Shown: piece by piece, positions 5,775-10,303 of the stretch
Layout of the letters: every line of letters starts with the position of its first letter
How positions within the stretch are numbered: position 1 is the stretch's first letter
NCBI GenBank assembly: GCA_021826605.1
Contig: JAKAZF010000044.1
Coordinates: forward strand, 1-10,303
Reading direction: 5' to 3'
DNA: 10,303 nucleotides
DNA from: Planctomycetota bacterium
GTDB taxonomy: Bacteria > Planctomycetota > Phycisphaerae > WQYP01
Translations under genes and position numbers: made by a program
The notes under the pieces: model-generated
What the model was told of the DNA's origin: nothing
Database searches by the model: none
Seen by the model: the letters and a program-made list of their open reading frames with translations, nothing else

Positions 5775-7208
5775 ATGCCCCGAGATCCGGCCTGGGCCAG
5801 AGCAATGATTCATTCACCGGGGCTTTTTGCCGCAGTGGTGGATTCGACCGGTCGCATTCGTTACGTCAATGATGAAGTTGCATCGGCTTGTAATTGCCCC
5901 CCTGATGCCTTGATGGAACAGCCCGCGCTAGACCGCATTTTATCTTCGGACAATTATCATCAGCTTATGGAATTGCTTGCGCACTCCGATGCGTTCACCA
6001 GCCCGGTCCACTTTGAGCAGGTGTGCTGCTGTAATCAGGAGCATCATCGAATTATCGCGTATGTTGCATCACGGCATATGCAACAGGATACGGGTGAAGC
6101 GATTGCCATTCTCACGGGCTTTGACGTGACGGGCCGGGCGCAAGTGACCGATGCGCTGCGCCGCAGTGAGGCTCAAATCCGGGCGATAGTTGAAACCGCC
6201 GTTGACGCGATTATTACCATTGATGAGCGCGGGAACATCGAATCATTTAACCCCGCGGCGGAGCGGATATTCGGCTATACCGCGGCAGAGGCCATCGGGC
6301 AGAAGGTGGATCTGCTTATGCCGGAACCATATCACAGTGAACATCATCATTATGTGAATAATTATCTGCGCACCGGTCATGCGAAAATTATCGGCCTGGG
6401 GCGCGAAGTTACAGGCCTGCGCAAAGATGGCAGCACGTTCCCGATGTACCTGGCGGTAGGCGAACAGAAGACCAGCAGTGGCGGCCGACATTTTACGGGA
6501 ATCGTTCGGGATATAACGGAACGCAAGCGCATGGAAGCGGAAATTCTGCACATTGCGGAACGTGAACAGCGCCGAATCGGGCAAGACCTGCATGATGGCC
6601 TGGGACAAATGCTCACCGGGGCCGCGATGGTATCCAAGGCCATTGCCCAACGACTCAAGAAAAAATCGAAAGCATTGGCTGTTGAAGCGGAGAATCTGAC
6701 CACGCTGCTCAATGAGGCCATCGCCCAGACCCGGCAACTGGCGCGCGGCCTGCAGCCATTGGATCAGGCGGATGAATTCCCCACAGCCTTGCAGGAATTG
6801 GGATTTCAAACGGAATCGAGACTCGGCATCAGTTGCCGAATTCGAGCCGATGCGTTACCGGGTTCATGCTCACTGTTGGCGGCAACCCATCTTTATCGCA
6901 TTGCGCAGGAAGCGATGAATAACGCGTTCCGGCACGGACAGGCCAAAAACATTGAAATCAGTTCCAAAACTCTCGGCCCGGCCGTGCGCCTGACAATCCG
7001 TGATGATGGAAGCGGCTTTGCGGAACCGCGCGGACGGGGATTGGGATTACGCATTATGGATTATCGCGCCCGCGTCATTGGCGGGCATCTTGATATTCGC
7101 AGCAGCCCGGGCACAGGCACCACGGTGGTCTGTTCTGTTGGCGGGCCTGAACCAGCTTTGGAGACCATACATCATGCCGACTATTCGCCCTCGCTTGAAA
7201 AGCGTTAA
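5775..7208 (+). CDS. PAS-PAS sensor histidine kinase (HisKA_3 type) with FixL-like haem PAS
   Basis: A 477-residue soluble kinase; I see no membrane span or signal peptide. The first PAS domain covers about residues 10-118. The second, about 131-250, closely resembles the FixL haem PAS: LMPEPY, then H190 at the proximal haem-ligand position, IIGLGR with R210 at the oxygen-contact position, VTG and KDGSTFPM. The dimerisation/phosphoacceptor helix has REQRRIGQDLHDGLGQ with H273 (HisKA_3, NarX/DegS class). The ATPase has an N-box (YRIAQEAMNNAFRHG, 374-388), DDGSGF (410-415) and GLGLRIMDYRARVIGG. The start is the ATG at 5775 with GGAG (5763-5766) 8 nt upstream. The response regulator gene starts inside its last 35 nt, so they are almost surely partners. 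Oxygen sensing is inferred from H190 and R210. The first PAS has five cysteines (39, 41, 84-86) of unknown role. Confidence 0.93.
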   Translation: MPRDPAWARAMIHSPGLFAAVVDSTGRIRYVNDEVASACNCPPDALMEQPALDRILSSDNYHQLMELLAHSDAFTSPVHFEQVCCCNQEHHRIIAYVASRHMQQDTGEAIAILTGFDVTGRAQVTDALRRSEAQIRAIVETAVDAIITIDERGNIESFNPAAERIFGYTAAEAIGQKVDLLMPEPYHSEHHHYVNNYLRTGHAKIIGLGREVTGLRKDGSTFPMYLAVGEQKTSSGGRHFTGIVRDITERKRMEAEILHIAEREQRRIGQDLHDGLGQMLTGAAMVSKAIAQRLKKKSKALAVEAENLTTLLNEAIAQTRQLARGLQPLDQADEFPTALQELGFQTESRLGISCRIRADALPGSCSLLAATHLYRIAQEAMNNAFRHGQAKNIEISSKTLGPAVRLTIRDDGSGFAEPRGRGLGLRIMDYRARVIGGHLDIRSSPGTGTTVVCSVGGPEPALETIHHADYSPSLEKR

Positions 7209-7857
7209 AGTTCTGCCACGCATTGTTCTGGTTGATGATCATCCCGTGGCGCGGCAGGGAGTGCGCCTGCTTATTGAAGCGGCCGGTGATTTGTGCGTAT
7301 GCGGCGAAGCACCCGACGCGGATGTCGCAATGGAACTGGTGGCCAAATTGAAGCCGGATCTGGTACTTGTGGATGTGTCACTGAAGGGAAAACCGGGTCT
7401 GGAACTCATTAAAGATCTCAAGGCCCGCTACGAGCAGATGCTGATACTGGTGCTTTCCATGCATGATGAAAGCATGTACGCCGAACGGGCCTTACGCGCC
7501 GGTGCCCGCGGTTACATCATGAAGCAGGAAGCAACGGAAAAAATACTCCTGGCAATCCGTCGAATTCTGGCGGGTGAAATTTATGTCAGCGAAGCCATAG
7601 CCGCCCGTGTTCTGCGTCAGTTGGCGGTTTCAGGAAATCAACCGCTGAAATCGTCACTGGATCTGCTGACGGATCGCGAACTGGAAATTTTTCAATTTCT
7701 GGGCCAGGGAAAGCCCGTGCGGGAAATTGCCAGAACGTTGCATTTGAGCACGAAAACCATTGAAGCCCATCGCGAACATATTAAGGAAAAACTGAATCTG
7801 GCCAGCAGCAGCGAGTTATTGCGTATGGCCATTCAAGTGACAATGGAAGCGGACTAA
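7174..7857 (+). CDS. NarL/LuxR-family response regulator
   Basis: A 227-residue two-domain regulator. The receiver domain (about 14-133) has acidic D21/D22 (LVDDHP), phospho-acceptor D67 (LVLVDVS), S95 and K117 (YIMKQ). The DNA-binding LuxR helix-turn-helix spans about 165-208 (LLTDRELEIF, REIARTLHLSTKTIEAH). The partner is the preceding kinase: the ATG at 7174 lies 35 nt inside that gene, with TTTGGAG (7157-7163) 10 nt upstream, so translation is probably coupled. A longer in-frame start at 7000 would lie deep in the kinase gene and add an unrelated leader, so it is rejected. Its targets are unknown; the dyads upstream of the kinase gene are candidates for autoregulation. Confidence 0.95.
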   Translation: MPTIRPRLKSVKVLPRIVLVDDHPVARQGVRLLIEAAGDLCVCGEAPDADVAMELVAKLKPDLVLVDVSLKGKPGLELIKDLKARYEQMLILVLSMHDESMYAERALRAGARGYIMKQEATEKILLAIRRILAGEIYVSEAIAARVLRQLAVSGNQPLKSSLDLLTDRELEIFQFLGQGKPVREIARTLHLSTKTIEAHREHIKEKLNLASSSELLRMAIQVTMEAD

Positions 7858-8010
7858 GCGCGGCATTCGGTGGACATGTCACTCGAAGAGGACATCAACG
7901 CCGGTCCGGCATCGGGCGGGGCCTGTGACAGATTCTGCAAGCTCTTCATGGCCCTGATCCTTGGCTTTCTAACTCTGCCGTTACCGGCACCATCAGTCAA
8001 ATCCATGCTC

Positions 8011-8193
8011 CAATCCAGCTCGGCATCGCACATACCCGCCGTACCCACAAAACAATGCCAAGTCCTGATCTAAAGTTGTCACATTATTGTTCCCCGTATC
8101 CGCGTCACCCGCCTTATCCGCGGTCCATCCCATCCTGCCAGGAAGCCAATCCGATTCGCCATCGCAGATACCCGCCGCACCCACAAATCAGTT
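8011..8193. repeat. diverged direct repeat, two copies, period 136 nt
   Basis: 8011-8057 and 8147-8193 align without gaps with about 38 of 47 identical bases. The best core is ATCGCA(C/G)ATACCCGCCG(T/C) followed by ACCCACAAA. A second shared patch, ATTATTG(T/C)TCCCC, occurs at 8083 and 8229, offset 146. So two tandem units of about 140 nt with a small indel are likely, and similarity may extend left of 8011. The period is not a multiple of three, so it does not make an in-frame protein repeat. Confidence 0.65.
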
Positions 8194-8267
8194 TGCCCGT
8201 TGCTTCCCGGGTGTGCCGATGGGCACGGATTATTGCTCCCCGGCGCGTCCGGGTAAACTTCTGATCG

Positions 8268-8297
8268 TTGAGTGTGACTCATTGGCCATTTTCTAAT
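8268..8297 (+). promoter_or_regulatory. candidate promoter for the aminopeptidase gene
   Basis: TTGAGT (8268-8273, four of six) and TCTAAT (8292-8297, five of six) with an 18-nt spacer. The -10 lies within the small CCATT/AATGG dyad (8286-8299). The leader to the start at 8433 would be about 125 nt. The match is suggestive only. Confidence 0.3.
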
Positions 8298-8432
8298 GGT
8301 ATTCACAACTGATCGCATGAATGTTGCAGAAGCGGTCACAGGCCCGACCGGACGCGTGAACAGCCTTTCACGTTGCAGGCGCGGTGTGGATGCGGTAAAT
8401 TCACGAAGTCTGTTATGAAAGGATGCGACTTC

Positions 8433-9557
8433 ATGCGTGATCAGCGTTTAGATAAACTTGCCAAAGTACTTGTCGGTTATTCGGTATCCGTTAAAGCCGG
8501 TGAACTGGTGCGGATTTCAGGTGAAACCATCGGCCTGCCGCTGATTGAAGCCATTTATGAAGAAGTACTGCGGGCGGGCGGGCATCCATTTGTGTCAATG
8601 AGTTCCGATGCGATGGACGAGGCGTTCTATCGCGTTGCCAGCGCCCGGCAATTGGAATATGTGTCACCGGTTTCCAAATTTATTGTGGAAAACATGGATG
8701 TGTCAATCGGTCTATGGGCGGAGGAAAATACCCGGGCGATGACCAATGTGGATCCGAAAAAGCAGGCCGCCGCGGCGCAGGCCCGCAGACCCATAAGCAA
8801 ACGTTTTCTGGAGCGTGCAGCGGAGGGAAAACTCAAATGGGTGGGCACGCAATACCCCACGCAGGCCAGCGCGCAGGATGCGGAGATGTCACTGCGTGAT
8901 TATGCCGATTTTGTCTTTCACGGTGGATTGCTGCATCTGGATGATCCAGTTGCGGCCTGGAAAAAAATAAGCGAAAAGCAGCAGCGACTGGCGGATTATC
9001 TGAACACAGCCAAAGAAATTCATGTCATTGCCAAAGACACGGATTTACGCCTGGGCGTGGAAGGACGACGATGGATCAACTGTTGCGGGCATGAAAATTT
9101 TCCGGACGGGGAGGTATTCACCGGACCAATCGAGGATGCGGTCAATGGTGTCATCCGATACAGCTTTCCGGCGGTGCATCACGGCAGAGAATGCGATGGC
9201 ATCGTCCTGAAGTTTAAAAATGGAAAAGTGGTGGACGCCAGCGCCTCGAAGGGATTGGATTTTCTTACGGCGATGATGGATCAGGACGCCGGAGGGCGGA
9301 CACTGGGCGAATTTGCCATCGGCACAAATTTTTCCATTCAGCAGTACACCCGCAACACGTTATTTGATGAAAAAATCGGCGGGACGTGCCACGCAGCGTT
9401 GGGTGCGGCCTATCCCGAAACCGGCGGAAAAAATGAAAGCGGCCTGCACTGGGACATGGTGTGCGATTTACGGCAGCCGGGTTGCCGGATTGAAGTTGAT
9501 GGCAAAACGATTCTGGAAGCCGGCAGGTTTACGAACGCGGATTGGCCCAATGCGTGA
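8433..9557 (+). CDS. M29-family metallo-aminopeptidase
   Basis: A 374-residue protein of the thermophilic/AmpS-type aminopeptidase family (M29), which removes N-terminal residues from peptides with a two-metal centre, usually in the cytoplasm. The metal and catalytic residues fit: E227 (FPDGEVFTGP), E293 (LGEFAIGTN), H320 (GGTCHAALG), Y327 (AYPE), H339 and D341 (LHWDM). DEKIGGT (312-318) and the GKVVDASASKG strand are also typical. I chose the ATG at 8433 because AAAGGA (8418-8423) lies 9 nt upstream and the family fold begins there; the earlier ATG at 8415 and TTG at 8373 lack such a site. There is no signal peptide. It stands alone, not clearly in an operon with either neighbour. Confidence 0.94.
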   Translation: MRDQRLDKLAKVLVGYSVSVKAGELVRISGETIGLPLIEAIYEEVLRAGGHPFVSMSSDAMDEAFYRVASARQLEYVSPVSKFIVENMDVSIGLWAEENTRAMTNVDPKKQAAAAQARRPISKRFLERAAEGKLKWVGTQYPTQASAQDAEMSLRDYADFVFHGGLLHLDDPVAAWKKISEKQQRLADYLNTAKEIHVIAKDTDLRLGVEGRRWINCCGHENFPDGEVFTGPIEDAVNGVIRYSFPAVHHGRECDGIVLKFKNGKVVDASASKGLDFLTAMMDQDAGGRTLGEFAIGTNFSIQQYTRNTLFDEKIGGTCHAALGAAYPETGGKNESGLHWDMVCDLRQPGCRIEVDGKTILEAGRFTNADWPNA

Positions 9558-9569
9558 TGCGGGCAGCGT

Positions 9570-9598
9570 TTGTCCATACGGGATCAATAGCGCATAAT
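9570..9598 (+). promoter_or_regulatory. candidate promoter for the FKBP lipoprotein gene
   Basis: TTGTCC (9570-9575, four of six) and CATAAT (9593-9598, five of six) separated by exactly 17 nt. Transcription would begin near 9605, leaving about 40 nt to the ATG at 9645. The T8 run at 9623-9630 would then be in the leader, directly before the GAGG ribosome site. Confidence 0.45.
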
Positions 9599-9644
9599 AC
9601 GACTAACGAGTAAGTGAAAGCCTTTTTTTTGAGGATCATTCAAA

Positions 9645-10196
9645 ATGAGAAAACTGCCGACAATTTTGATGTTCGCCTTAACCGCCGCCATCAGCCTTTC
9701 CATGGTTGGATGTGGAAACTCAGGAACCCAACAGCCTCCACAGGCCCAAGCACCGACTACTGCCGCCCCTGCAACGGCGGTAATCCCGGCGGGAGCAACA
9801 CCGCCCGCGACGGCCAAAACGGCATCCAAAGGGGCATTGCGAGTGCGAAAGTTGGCCAATGGATTGATCATCAAAGATATTAAAATCGGCAATGGTCCCG
9901 TGGCGAAGGATGGTGATACCGCCATCGTTCACTACACCGGAATGCTGATGAATGGTAAGGTTTTTGACGCCAGTAAACTTCACGGCAATCAACCGTTTCC
10001 GTTTGTACTCGGTGCCGGACAGGTTATTGCGGGCTGGGATATTGGTGTAAAAGGCATGCGCGTGGGCGGGATTCGGGAATTGACTATCCCGCCGGCTCTG
10101 GCCTATGGGGATCAATCGCCTCCGGGCAGCGGTATTCCGGCCAACAGCACACTGAAATTCCGTGTACACCTGCTGGGCGTGCAAGCGGCAAATTAG
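9645..10196 (+). CDS. FKBP-type peptidyl-prolyl cis-trans isomerase lipoprotein
   Basis: A 183-residue lipoprotein. The signal peptide has MRKLP, a hydrophobic core and a lipobox ending MVGC, with lipidated C23. A linker rich in Pro, Ala and Thr (about 24-62) tethers the enzyme to the membrane surface. One FKBP domain (about 70-180) follows, with the usual active-site residues: Y97 (HYTG), F107/D108 (VFDAS), V127-I128 (GQVIAGW), W131, Y154 (ALAYGDQ) and F172. It speeds up proline isomerisation during folding of exported proteins. C-terminal fold signatures ([11 protein letters not shown]) are intact. The start is the ATG at 9645 with GAGG (9631-9634) 10 nt upstream. Inner- or outer-membrane placement cannot be judged; residue +2 is Gly, not Asp. 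Its own promoter is likely. Confidence 0.95.
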   Translation: MRKLPTILMFALTAAISLSMVGCGNSGTQQPPQAQAPTTAAPATAVIPAGATPPATAKTASKGALRVRKLANGLIIKDIKIGNGPVAKDGDTAIVHYTGMLMNGKVFDASKLHGNQPFPFVLGAGQVIAGWDIGVKGMRVGGIRELTIPPALAYGDQSPPGSGIPANSTLKFRVHLLGVQAAN

Positions 10197-10213
10197 GCCG
10201 ATAAAAAATGCCC

Positions 10214-10241
10214 TTGCTTTCCAAAAAAGGCGTGTTACACT
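10214..10241 (+). promoter_or_regulatory. candidate extended -10 promoter for a gene beyond the right edge
   Basis: TTGCTT (10214-10219) is followed after 16 nt by TACACT (10236-10241), and TGT precedes the hexamer as in extended -10 promoters. Since the FKBP gene stops at 10196 and no ORF starts before the edge, the transcript would serve the next gene. Confidence 0.4.
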
Positions 10242-10278
10242 ATTGGGGAAGTCGGCGATGCTGGCTTGAGCGTAAATT

Positions 10279-10301
10279 TCCAGGCAATTGGTGAGCCTGG
10301 A
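10279..10301 (+). repeat. 7-bp hairpin in the predicted leader at the right edge
   Basis: TCCAGGC (10279-10285), nine-base loop, GCCTGGA (10295-10301). It sits about 30 nt after the predicted transcript start of the preceding promoter. The window ends two bases later, so whether a T-run follows (terminator or attenuator) cannot be seen. Confidence 0.45.
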
Positions 10302-10303
10302 GC

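Larger units (their letters stand above)
7858..8432. other. 575-nt region with no convincing gene
   Basis: Several short frames are open on both strands, but none has a good ribosome site, a recognisable domain or a convincing protein composition. The stretch contains a diverged direct repeat (see separate entry). It also has small dyads: GTGCC/GGCAC (8213-8226), CCCGG/CCGGG (8239-8253), CCATT/AATGG (8286-8299) and CGTGAA/TTCACG (8355-8372). I see no intrinsic terminator with a T-run after the regulator gene. Confidence 0.6.

Noticed and set aside
6243..6809. 188-residue minus-strand ORF opposite the kinase gene
   Set aside because: It lies antisense to the conserved PAS and HisKA_3 regions and has no recognisable features.
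7000..7173. Longer response regulator starting inside the kinase gene
   Set aside because: It would overlap the kinase by over 200 nt, and the added text is the kinase ATPase region read out of frame. The ATG at 7174 has TTTGGAG upstream.
8011..8193. CRISPR-like repeat
   Set aside because: Only two imperfect copies with a long period and no further units or cas genes.
7854..8339. Overlapping short ORFs on both strands in the gene-poor gap
   Set aside because: They start with GTG or lack ribosome sites, overlap one another and show no domain; the repeat offset of 136 breaks any shared frame.
8373..8432. TTG at 8373 or ATG at 8415 as the aminopeptidase start
   Set aside because: The extra residues (QARCGCGKF...) do not fit the family, and AAAGGA with 9-nt spacing points to 8433.
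9623..9630. T8 run as an intrinsic terminator after the aminopeptidase gene
   Set aside because: No stable stem precedes it; it sits directly before the GAGG ribosome site of the FKBP gene.

Overview
The window looks like chromosomal DNA of a Gram-negative bacterium: a signal-peptide lipoprotein, a multi-membrane-span transglutaminase, and the HpnC/HpnD squalene route. A planctomycete or similar lineage is my best guess from the gene mix (HpnC/HpnD, ispH, DUF3488 transglutaminase, M29 aminopeptidase, PAS/HisKA_3 signalling). I cannot prove this without a search. No mobile element, tRNA, rRNA or CRISPR array was seen.

Left part (1-2906): two squalene/phytoene-synthase-family genes run leftward, hpnC then hpnD. 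They are joined by a TTGA stop/start overlap, and hpnD runs off the left edge. Divergent from them, across about 280 nt, is ispH, the last enzyme of the MEP isoprenoid pathway. The same locus therefore makes C5 precursors (IspH) and condenses farnesyl-PP towards squalene (HpnD, HpnC).

Middle (2881-5623): a doubtful small ORF overlaps the end of ispH. It is followed by a large membrane transglutaminase of the TgpA/DUF3488 type with an intact Cys-His-Asp triad. About 250 nt in the middle of this gene appear to be read in the wrong frame, as if two compensating frameshifts flank them.

5624-7857: after a leader with a perfect -10 box and two inverted repeats comes a two-component pair. The soluble histidine kinase has two PAS domains, and the second carries the FixL haem-PAS residues. 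The NarL/LuxR-type response regulator starts inside the kinase gene. This is a predicted oxygen or redox switch.

7858-8432: a 575-nt stretch without a convincing gene. It holds a diverged direct repeat of about 47 nt (period 136), several short hairpins and a possible promoter.

8433-10303: an M29 metallo-aminopeptidase, then an FKBP-type peptidyl-prolyl isomerase lipoprotein with its own candidate promoter. Last comes a candidate promoter with an extended -10 and a leader hairpin pointing to a gene beyond the right edge.
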